The notes below the pieces were generated by a model. That model was not told where the DNA came from, ran no database searches, and saw only the letters and a program-made list of their open reading frames with translations. The translations under genes were made by a program, and so were the position numbers. From Ostreococcus lucimarinus CCE9901 (Eukaryota; Chlorophyta; Mamiellophyceae; Mamiellales; Bathycoccaceae), in NCBI RefSeq assembly GCF_000092065.1, contig NC_009363.1:496001-560000 (forward strand): a stretch of 64,000 nucleotides of DNA, in the 5' to 3' direction. Positions 54,588 to 63,063 of this stretch are shown here, piece by piece (positions within the stretch are counted from its first letter, which is position 1; each line of letters opens with the position of its first letter).

Positions 54588-57526
54588 ATGACGAGACGCG
54601 CGCCGAGCGTCGCGCGCGCGCGTCGACGCGGCGGCGGCGGTCTGTGCGGGCTGGGCGCGACGTCGTCCCGCGCGGTTTCGAAGGATTCCGTCATCTTCAC
54701 GTTCGAGCGCGGTCGCGCGGACGGTGCGCGCGCGCGTCGCGCGTCGGGAGCGAACGAGACCGCGCGAACGAGACTGCGCGCGCGTCGCGCGTCGGGAGCG
54801 AACGAGACTGACGCGCCGCGTTCGCAGGTTCCAAGGACATGAAAGAGCTGCTCGGTAGCAAGGGCAGCGGGTTGGCGGAGATGGCGAGATTAGGTTTGCG
54901 CGTTCCCGCGGGTTTCACCGTCTCGACGCGGTGCTGCGAGCGTTACGAGCAGTCGGGAATGGACTTCGTGCGTCGGGAGCTCTGGGAAGAAGTTTTGGAC
55001 GGCGTCGCGTTCATCGAGAAGACGACGAAGCGGACGGTGTTTCGATCCGGGTGCTCGTTGGTAGCCGCGCCGCCGCTGTTGCTGAGCGTTCGATCGGGCG
55101 CGGCGGCGAGCATGCCGGGGCAGATGGACACGGTGTTGAATCTCGGGATGAACGACGAGTGCGCGCAAGCGTGCGTGAACGCCGGGTTCGATGCGCGATG
55201 GGTCTACGATTCGTACCGCCGTTTGATCTCGATGTTCGGCGACGTCGTCGAACATCTTCCGAAACAAGATTTTGAACGCGCGCTCACGAAGGCGAAGGAA
55301 ACGAATAACGCTCGTTACGACACCGAACTCGACGCCGAGGCGCTGAAACTGCTTTGCGGGGAATTCAAAGACATCTACGCGAAGCACGGCAAAGTCTTCG
55401 AGCAGGACGCGATGAAACAGTTGGAACAGAGTGTCGTCGCGGTTCTTGAATCGTGGAACACGCCGCGCGCGGTCGAGTATCGCGAAATCAATCGCATCAC
55501 TGGTCTTCGCGGCACGGCGGTAAACGTACAGCAGATGGTTTTCGGGAACATCAACGACAATTCCGGCGCCGGCGTGTGCTTCACGCGCAATCCGGCTGAC
55601 GGCGCGGATGAGACGTACGGTGAGTACCTCGCGCAATCGCAAGGAGAAGACGTCGTCTCGGGCGTGCGGACACCGATGGGGCTGAAAGCTATGGCGGAAT
55701 CGCAACCGAAGGCGGCGGAAGAGCTCGAATCGGTGTGCGACGCGCTCGAGGACGATTTCAAAGACATGTTAGACATCGAGTTTACGATCGAAGATGGCGA
55801 GCTTTACATTTTGCAATGTCGTGTCGGCAAAAGAACGGGAACGGCGGGCGTGCGAATCGCAACGGAGATGTTTGCGGAGGGAATCATTTCAAAAGATGAA
55901 GCACTCATGAAAGTCAACGCGCAAAGTCTCGAGCAGGTTCTGCATCCAGTTTTTCTTCTCGACGCCGCGTCGCCGGATTACTCGTCGAAAATCGTCGCCA
56001 GCGGTTTACCCGCGTCTCCAGGCGCGGCCGTCGGTCGAATCGTGTTTTCTTCCAAGGAAGCGAAAGAGTACAAATCACAAGGGAAACCGTGCATTCTGGT
56101 GAGGGAAGAGACGAGCGCAGACGACATAGGAGGCATGTACGCGGCGGAAGGCATTTTGACCGCGCGGGGAGGGATGACATCGCACGCCGCCGTCGTCGCT
56201 CGGGGATGGGGCAAGCCGTGCGTGAGCGGATGTGGCGCCATCAGCTTTAAGAATGATCGCGAGATTCGCTTCGGGACGAGCGATCGCACGTATCGCGCCG
56301 GTCACACGATTTCCATCAACGGCGCGACCGGTGAGGTGATCGACGCAGAACTCGCGGTGGCGCCGAGCACGATTGACACTTTCTTACCTCTCAAGACTCT
56401 GATGCACTGGGCCGATGAGAAGCGCCGTGTTGAGATCCGAGCCAACGCGGACACGCCCGAGGACGCGGCGGCGGCGATTCGCAACGGCGCGAAGGGCATC
56501 GGATTGGTTCGCACAGAACACATGTTCTTCTCATCGACCGAACGCGTGCACGCAATTCGCGAGTTTATCATCGCGCAAGATGAGCAAGCGCAAAAGGTGG
56601 CGCTCGAAAAGTTGGAAAAGTTTCAGTACGAAGATTTCAAAGGAATTCTGAAATCTGCCGGGGGCTTTCCCGTGACGATGCGCTTGATCGATCCACCTCT
56701 TCACGAATTCTTGCCGTCCCGCGAAAAACTGCGCGAAGGAGCGGCGAACGAAATGTCCAAGTACATTCACGGAAAATCAGCGCACGACATCATCGAAATC
56801 GCGGAGAGCATGCGCGAGCACAACCCAATGCTTGGTTTCCGCGGCTGCCGATTAGGATGCGTCAAGCCTCGCATTACGCGCATGCAAGTCCACGCGTTTT
56901 GTCGAGCCGCGATCGATCTCATCGCCGAGGGCGTGCCCGTGGAACCTGAAATCATGGTCCCGCTCGTGAGCACAGTGGAGGAGTTTCACAACCAACGGGA
57001 TTTGATCTGGGATGTCATACGAGATCTCGGGCGCGAAAATCAGGCTCCGCCGATGCGCGTGCAAGTCGGCGCCATGATCGAAACTCCGCGAAGCGCGCTC
57101 ATCGCCGGCGAGCTCACGCGCGCAGGCGCCAGCTTCTTCTCTTTCGGCACAAATGATCTCACGCAAATGACGTACGGATTCTCCCGCGACGATAGCGACG
57201 CCTTCGTCAAGCCTTACAAAGACATGGGCATTCTCCAAAGCGACCCGTTCGAGATTCTGGACACCGTCGGCGTGCGCGAACTCATCTCCATCGCCGCCGA
57301 ACGCGCGCGCGCCGTGCGCCCGGACGTCGAGCTCGGGATATGTGGCGAGCACGGCGGTGATCCAAAGTCTTTAGTCACCATCGACGCGCTGGACTTGGAC
57401 TACGCCTCGTGTTCGCCGTCGCGCGTGCTCGTCGCGCGCCTCGCCGCCGCGCAAGCCGCCGTCGGCGGCGCGCCGTCCAAACAGCGAAAGCGCGCCGCGC
57501 GCTCGCACGCCTCCCCAGCCGCGTGA
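54588..57526 (+). CDS. PPDK: Pyruvate, phosphate dikinase, plastid (two exons)
   Basis: Exons 54588-54723 and 54828-57526 give 944 residues (maize 947). Exon 1 encodes a transit peptide and IFTFERGRADG; splicing continues into GSKDMKELLGSKGSGLAEM, matching the plant start. The ATP-grasp domain has SVRSGAAASMPGQMDTVLNLG. The swivelling domain has GGMTSHAAVVARGWGKPCV near 490-508, with the phosphocarrier His and the adjacent Thr that regulatory kinases modify in plants. The PEP/pyruvate domain has the catalytic Cys in GICGEHGGDP near 883. The enzyme interconverts pyruvate and PEP and is used in C4 photosynthesis or gluconeogenesis. The C-terminal extension is basic (KQRKRAARSH). Confidence 0.97.
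54724..54827 (+). other. Intron in PPDK gene (104 bp)
   Basis: Donor GACG|GTGCGCGCG at 54723/54724, branch motif CTGAC at 54808-54812, acceptor TTCGCAG at 54821-54827. The intron splits a Gly codon after its first base. Its frame is open through the donor, so it can be mistaken for coding sequence. Confidence 0.92.
54726..54806 (+). repeat. 33-bp direct repeat (period 48) inside the PPDK intron
   Basis: A 33-bp sequence beginning gcgcgcgcgtcgcgcg and ending gaacgagac occurs at 54726-54758 and again at 54774-54806. The copies are identical and separated by 15 bp that itself ends gaacgagact. The duplication fills almost the whole intron between donor and branch point. Confidence 0.93.
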
Positions 57527-57582
57527 TCCACCCTTACACTTTAGATTTTACGCTTTTACGACGCCATCACGTTTCTTCGTCC

Positions 57583-57614
57583 GTCGAATCGTCGAATCGT
57601 CGAGTCGTCGAGTC
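57583..57614 (+). repeat. Octamer repeat gtcgaatc/gtcgagtc, four copies
   Basis: Two copies of gtcgaatc followed by two of gtcgagtc lie in the 199-bp gap between PPDK and the CLC gene. A promoter role for CLC or simple slippage DNA are both possible. Confidence 0.85.
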
Positions 57615-57725
57615 GTCTCGCCGCGGCCACCTGGCGCCAACGACCACATGACGACAGTGTTCATCGGGTCGCGTCACACCGCGGCGCGCGTCCGCCGACG
57701 CGCGGCCGCGTGAGAAACGCGCGCG

Positions 57726-60527
57726 ATGGAGAGCTTCCACGAGCACTCCTACGAGCTCTCGCGCCTGGCGCGCGGTGAAAGCAGCGCCGACGTCGCGCGC
57801 GCCAAAGATGATTTCCAAGCGACGTCGCCCGCGAATTACGTCCCCACGCGCGCCGAACTCGTCGGAGGCGTCGTCGGAGGCTCGGAAACCGACGCCACGC
57901 ACCTGCGTTTGCAACGCATGGCGGCGTTCGAGTCGCACGATTACGACCCGATCGATAACGATCTCGAGGAGGACGCGCTGCGGGGACGCACGCGAGAAGA
58001 CTATAAACGCGAGCGAGCGTGGAAGTGGGCGACGAGCGTGATGATCGGTGCGGTGATGGGAATCGTGGCGTTCGTGATCGATGGATTGGTGGATAAGCTG
58101 AATTTGTTTCGGTACGGGGTGATCGGAGATAAGGTTGGGACGGACGGATACGCGCGGTTCGTCGCGTGGTTGCTGCACGCGGTGGTGAGCTGCGCGTTCG
58201 CGGCTGTCGCGGGAGGGCTGGTGTCGTACGTGGAACCGCTCGCCGCGGGATCGGGGATCCCGGAGTTGAAGACATACTTGAACGGCGTCCACCTCAAGGG
58301 GCTTTTGCGGTTGAAGACGGTGGTGGCGAAGCTGGGGGGGATTTCGTTTAGCATCGGCGCGGGATTAATCGCGGGCAAGGAGGGACCGTTCGTGCACGGA
58401 GGTGGGTTAGTCGGGGGTGGGTTGAGCGCGTTCGGGTCAAACACGCTCGGCTTCAAATTGAAATATCCCGCGTGGTTCCGAGATGATCGACATAAACGGG
58501 ACTTTGTCGCCATCGGCACCGCCACAGGCGTGGCGGTGGCGTTCGCCGCGCCCATCGGCGGCATGTTGTTCACCGTGGAGGAGGGTGCGAGTTTTTACAA
58601 CTCGGACATGTTATGGCGCGGGTTTTTAGCGACGTGCACGGGCGTGCTCACGATGCACTGGCTTGAACAGCTCGATTTCGACGCCGGAGACTTCGCGCGC
58701 GCGCGGTTCGGCACCCATCGCGACTTTGGATTGTACACGGACAGCGAGGCGGATTACTCAAAGAATTATTGGTGGTACTTTTGGGAGGTACCGATTTTCA
58801 TCGCCATGGGTGTGTGCGGTGGTTTACTCGGCGCTGCGTTCGTGAACTTGAACGTGAAAATCACGCAGTGGCGCGCCAAGTACATTCCCGTGACGGATCG
58901 GAGAAAGCGCTTGCTCGAAGTGATCGCCATTGCGGGGATCACGTCGACGCTATTTTTCTTCTTCATGTCCGTGTCGCCGTGTAAGGATATCCCTCTGCCG
59001 TTGCGAGCTGGGACGGCGGACAGTCTCGACGACATGTCCAATTCGAGCTTTGAGTACGGGGTGGAGACGAGAGACGAGATTCGCAACGATTTCTTCAAGC
59101 AGCTGTATTGCCCGGATGGTCAATACTCGGTGTACGGGCAATTATTTTACAACCCACTGGCGACGTCGTTCAAGTTTTTGCTCCATCTCGGCGAAGTCGG
59201 CGAGTTTGGCGGTGACAGTGCGCACCCTTTCCCGATCGGTGCGTTGATATGGTACTTCCTCTTGACGTTCTGTTTGATGACGGTGACGTACGGCATCGGA
59301 GCCCCGACGGGGCTCTTCGTGCCGTCGCTCGCCGTCGGGGCTTCTTTCGGTCAACTCTGCGGACGCGTGGTGGCACACATCGCCGCTTCGCGAGGAAGCG
59401 ATGTGAAGATTAACTTGCACGCCTACGCCATCATCGGCGCGGCGGCAAATCTCGGCGGGGCGACGAGAATGACCATTTCGATCACCGTTTTAGTCATGGA
59501 AACGACGGGTTCGATGCAGTTAATTATTCCACTCATGTTGACGATTTTCACCGCCAAGGCCGTGGGTGATCGATACGGGCACGGCATTTACGACACGCAC
59601 ATCAAAATCCGCGGAGCGCCGTTCTTGGAAGAGCCCGAGCTCGCTGGACCGACTGGAGACAAGCTTCGAGTGAACGAAGTCATGAGCGACGAGTTGGTGA
59701 CGCTTCAGCCCGTGATGCGCGTGAAGGATTTGCTACAGATCCTCACTCAAACCCCGCACGGGGCGTATCCAGTGACCGAACACCCGCCCGCGTACGCGGG
59801 CGAAGATTTCGAGCTGCACGGCTCCATCACGAGGAATCTGTTGCTCAAGATGCTCCTGCACAGAATTTCCTTCGTCGACGCGAGCGGCGGTGGACGCGTG
59901 GGCGGAGACAATCTGTTCACCAACCCGCGCGAACGCGACGATTTGCTCGAGCAATTGAAGCAAATTCCGTTCAAAGTGCCGAGCGCGCGCGAGGTGGCCC
60001 ATCGCGTGTCGGAAGAAGACATTCGCACGATGTCCGTCGACTTGCGAAGTTTCATGCAGCGCCACCCGTTCCTCGTGCACGCCGACGCGCGCGTCAGCCG
60101 CGCCTACCGTCAATTCCGAACGATGGGTTTGCGTCACATGTACGTCATGCCTTCCCGCCCTCGCGTCGTCGGCTTGCTCACGCGCAAAGACATCATTCAA
60201 GAGCGCACGAGCCTGACGTTGGGCTTGTACGCGCGCGGCTTGGCGCGTCCGCCCGCGCGACCCGTCTCCCGCACGTCGGAGCCCCCCCACGACGCTCGCG
60301 ACGCCGCCGTCGCGTCCACCGCCACCGCCCTCACCCCGAGCGCCGCCATCGACGACGACGACGACGCCAAGCTCCCCTACATTCCCTACTACGCCAACAA
60401 CTCGGCGACGACGGACGACGGCGACGACGCCGCCGCGAGCGCTCGCGCGTCCCACGCTTCCGACCTCGACGCCGCGCGCGCGTCCAACCCATTCATCGAC
60501 GCCGCGTCGACGCTCCGTCGTCGATGA
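57726..60527 (+). CDS. CLC-family chloride channel/transporter with CBS domains
   Basis: 933 residues. The CLC core (about 95-640) has the anion-site motifs in order: GSGIPELKTYLNG near 175, GKEGPFVHGG near 215 with the gating Glu, and GAPTGLFVPSLAVG near 525. The proton-pathway Glu is present in GGMLFTVEEGASF near 280. Having both Glu residues points to a 2Cl-/H+ exchanger rather than a channel. The first motif is GSGIPE (Ser), which favours Cl- over nitrate. Two C-terminal CBS domains follow (about 655-690 with the later half split, and about 765-830: MQRHPFLVHADARVSRAYRQ, VVGLLTRKDI). The C-terminal tail is disordered and Asp/Ala-rich. Location is likely an endomembrane or the vacuole. TGTAA at 60557. 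Confidence 0.95.
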   Translation: MESFHEHSYELSRLARGESSADVARAKDDFQATSPANYVPTRAELVGGVVGGSETDATHLRLQRMAAFESHDYDPIDNDLEEDALRGRTREDYKRERAWKWATSVMIGAVMGIVAFVIDGLVDKLNLFRYGVIGDKVGTDGYARFVAWLLHAVVSCAFAAVAGGLVSYVEPLAAGSGIPELKTYLNGVHLKGLLRLKTVVAKLGGISFSIGAGLIAGKEGPFVHGGGLVGGGLSAFGSNTLGFKLKYPAWFRDDRHKRDFVAIGTATGVAVAFAAPIGGMLFTVEEGASFYNSDMLWRGFLATCTGVLTMHWLEQLDFDAGDFARARFGTHRDFGLYTDSEADYSKNYWWYFWEVPIFIAMGVCGGLLGAAFVNLNVKITQWRAKYIPVTDRRKRLLEVIAIAGITSTLFFFFMSVSPCKDIPLPLRAGTADSLDDMSNSSFEYGVETRDEIRNDFFKQLYCPDGQYSVYGQLFYNPLATSFKFLLHLGEVGEFGGDSAHPFPIGALIWYFLLTFCLMTVTYGIGAPTGLFVPSLAVGASFGQLCGRVVAHIAASRGSDVKINLHAYAIIGAAANLGGATRMTISITVLVMETTGSMQLIIPLMLTIFTAKAVGDRYGHGIYDTHIKIRGAPFLEEPELAGPTGDKLRVNEVMSDELVTLQPVMRVKDLLQILTQTPHGAYPVTEHPPAYAGEDFELHGSITRNLLLKMLLHRISFVDASGGGRVGGDNLFTNPRERDDLLEQLKQIPFKVPSAREVAHRVSEEDIRTMSVDLRSFMQRHPFLVHADARVSRAYRQFRTMGLRHMYVMPSRPRVVGLLTRKDIIQERTSLTLGLYARGLARPPARPVSRTSEPPHDARDAAVASTATALTPSAAIDDDDDAKLPYIPYYANNSATTDDGDDAAASARASHASDLDAARASNPFIDAASTLRRR

Positions 60528-60705
60528 GCGTCGAGAATAGCGCGCATCAGCATCGTTGTAACGCCGCGCGTTCGCGTCTCGCGTCTCGCGTCTCGCCTCG
60601 GCGCTCAAACTCAAAACCCTAACCGGCTGACGTGGTCGACGCGTGTCGTTTCTCCGGCGTCAAATCGCCCCTCGCACAACGGCGCGCTTTGACGCGTCGC
60701 GCGCG

Positions 60706-62150
60706 ATGGGGGCGTACCTCAGCCAACCGGTCACGCGCAAGGACTCCACCGACGGCGCCGACGCGCGCTTCGCGTACGGCACGACCGCGATGCAGGGGTG
60801 GCGAACGAACATGGAGGTGCGACGACGACGAGATGACGCGGACGCGACGACGCGACGACGACGGCGCGCGCGTCGTCGCGACGAGCGGCGAACGCGACGA
60901 CGACGGACGCGCGATGGGAAAGAAACGCGACGCGACGACGCGCGCGCGCGAGCGATGGAGACGACGACGCGCGAGGGACGGCGAAAGAGCGCGACGGCGG
61001 GGACGACGACGACCTGGCGAAGACGCGAGGCGGAGGCGCGAAAGCGGAGGGACTGACGAGCGCGCGACGCGCGATGAAACAGGACGCGCACGCGACGATA
61101 TTGGATTTGGACGCGGATACGGCGTTTTTTGCGGTGTTCGATGGACACGGGGGGAAGGAGGTGGCGATGTACGCGGCGAAGCGCCTGCACGAGACGCTGA
61201 AGGAGACGGAGAGCTACGTCGCGGGGGACGTCGCGAGAGGATTGGAGGAGAGTTTTCTCGCGCTCGACCGGAAAATGCTGGCGAAGGAGGCGGCGGGAGA
61301 GTTGAAGGCGTTCAGGGCGGGCGGAGAAAAGGACGATTCGAGCGGGTTCGGGGGATTGCTGGGGGACGGCGCGAGCGCCGAGGAGCAAAAGAATCGGCGA
61401 GCGGAGATCAACGCCAAGCTTCGCGCGGCGTTGATCGAACAGGTCAAGGAGTCCAACCCGGACATCGATGAAAATGATATTAAATTTGATTTTGAATTGG
61501 AGGATGGAGATTTTAACGAAATTGCGAGCTCGAGCGGCGGCGACGGCGCCGACGACGCCTCGCACGAAAATTGGACGGGCCCGCAAGCGGGCGCGACCTC
61601 GGTCGTGGTGTGCGTTCGCGGTGACAAGGTGTATTGCGCCAACGCCGGGGACTCTCGAGCGGTATTCTCGCGGAAAGGCGGCGAGGCTGTCGAGATGAGT
61701 GAGGACCACAAACCGATGAATGACGGCGAGCGCAAGCGCATCATAAACGCGGGCGGTTTCGTCAGCGAAGGACGAGTCAACGGCTCGTTGGCACTGTCTC
61801 GCGCGTTGGGAGACTTTGAGTACAAGATGAACAAAGAGCTCGACGAAAAGCAGCAAGCGGTGACGGCGTTTCCGGAGATTAGAGAATTCCAACTGCAAGA
61901 GGGCGATGAGTTCATGATTCTCGCGTGCGACGGCATTTGGGATGTCATGTCGTCGCAAGAGTGCGTGAATTTCGTGAGAGAGCGACTCGTTGCGAAGCTC
62001 AAGTCGGGCGAGAGCGACTTGAAACTGAGTCAAATATGCGAGGAGCTTTGCGACAGGTGTCTGGCGCCCGACACCAGAGGCTCGGGCCTGGGATGCGATA
62101 ACATGAGCGTCGTCGTCGTCCTACTGAAGAAATTTTGTTCGATTGCGTGA
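60706..62150 (+). CDS. PP2C-type Ser/Thr phosphatase, N-myristoylation site (two exons)
   Basis: Exons 60706-60816 and 61083-62150 give 392 residues. Exon 1 encodes 37 residues starting MGAYLSQPVT, a Gly-2 myristoylation context typical of PPM1G-like PP2Cs, and ending GWRTNME. Splicing gives ME-DAHATILDLD, restoring the family's MEDAH metal-binding motif. Other PP2C motifs: VFDGHGGKEVA, GPQAGATSVVVCV, NAGDSRAVFSRKG, LALSRALGDFEYK, ACDGIWDVMSSQE and GCDNMSVVVV. An acidic insert (about 135-175: DIDENDIKFDFELEDGDF) splits the domain as in PPM1G. The enzyme is a Mg2+/Mn2+ phosphatase; its targets are unknown. Confidence 0.95.
60817..61082 (+). other. Intron in PP2C gene (266 bp)
   Basis: Donor GAG|GTGCGACGA at 60816/60817, branch motif CTGAC at 61053-61057, acceptor GAAACAG at 61076-61082. 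Phase 0, between the Glu and Asp of the conserved MED motif. The intron is a run of Arg-encoding cgacg-type DNA open in several frames. Confidence 0.95.
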
Positions 62151-62224
62151 GCGAGCATCGAGCGGAAGGCGTAATCACGCGTAGACTTCTTAATACTGTT
62201 GTTGAAACCATACAAGTACTACTA

Positions 62225-62686
62225 CTACCGCACCCGCTCCTCGTCTCTCGCGTTCAACACGTCGACGCCTTCTCGCTCGAGCTCGTCCGCCAGAGCCATG
62301 ACGAGGGGTTTGTGGAACCGAGCGCGCGCGTTGATGAAGAAGTTGCCGATGGCAAACTCGCTCGACCCGATCTCGCGCGCCAACCGCCGCTTCTCCTCCC
62401 GCGTCGGGAACGGATGATCGAAATGGGCCAGTATCCACGACCGCAGCACTCGCTGCCCCTCCTTCGACCCGAGCCTTCGACGCCGCGGCTCGGCGTCCCT
62501 CGACGCGACGGCTCGCGCCTTCTCCGCCCGCAGTCGCGCCGACGCGAACGCCGCGCGAATCCCCGACCTCGCGCACTTCGTGATTCCCGACGGAAGCGTG
62601 AGCTCCATTTTCGCCCGCAGCGTCTCGAATCGCCGCTCGACGTCGTCCAGTCGCCGCTCGTACGCCGCGAGCGCGTCGTCGCGCAT
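62225..62686 (-). CDS. TALE-class homeodomain protein (divergent)
   Basis: 153 residues from the ATG at 62686. A longer frame from 62914 would add 76 Arg/Ser-rich residues and cannot be excluded. A short helical region (YERRLDDVERRFETLRAKM) precedes the homeodomain (about 78-135). LRSWILAHFDHPFPTREEKRRLA contains the three-residue TALE loop with PFP in place of PYP. The recognition helix is FAIGNFFINARARFHKPL. The usual Trp of WFIN is Phe here, whereas the DNA-contacting Asn and Arg are kept. The KP after the helix resembles BELL-type proteins. Green-algal TALE proteins control zygote development; that role here is inference. No MEINOX or BELL domain is visible. Confidence 0.8.
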   Translation of the reverse strand: MRDDALAAYERRLDDVERRFETLRAKMELTLPSGITKCARSGIRAAFASARLRAEKARAVASRDAEPRRRRLGSKEGQRVLRSWILAHFDHPFPTREEKRRLAREIGSSEFAIGNFFINARARFHKPLVMALADELEREGVDVLNARDEERVR

Positions 62687-63004
62687 GTCGCGTCGAGTGT
62701 CGATTTGAGTCCTCGAGCGGCGCGCGCGACGCCACTCGGCGACGTCCCTCGGCGACGATCGCGCGCGACGAGCGTCTCGCGCGCTTGATCGAGCGTTTCC
62801 CGCGCGGTCCTCACGCGCGCTCCCGCGCGTCGTCGCGCGTCGTCGTGTGTCGAGTCGAGCGTTGTGAAAAAGGTGTTCAGTGTTGGCGTCGCGCGCGCGC
62901 GGCATCGACACCATCTCGCGACGCGCGCGACCGCGCGCGACGGTCGATCGCTCGAACGCCGAGTCTCGCGCGCGAACGGACGCGACGCGACCGCGGTACG
63001 GTCG

Positions 63005-63036
<32 letters not shown>

Positions 63037-63063
63037 GAGACGGAGACTCGACTCAACACTAAA
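62687..63063. promoter_or_regulatory. 377-bp divergent region between homeodomain and TBC genes
   Basis: Arg-rich simple DNA. An AT-richer island (about 62865-62885) holds gaaaaaggtgttcagtgttgg. The stretch cgactcaacactaa ends directly at the TBC start codon and recurs exactly at 9640-9653. Part of this region may be coding if the homeodomain gene starts at 62914. Confidence 0.35.

Noticed and set aside
54839-54841. PPDK start at the internal ATG (MKELLGSKG)
   Set aside because: It removes residues conserved in all PPDKs and the transit peptide. The exon at 54588-54723 plus intron signals supply them.
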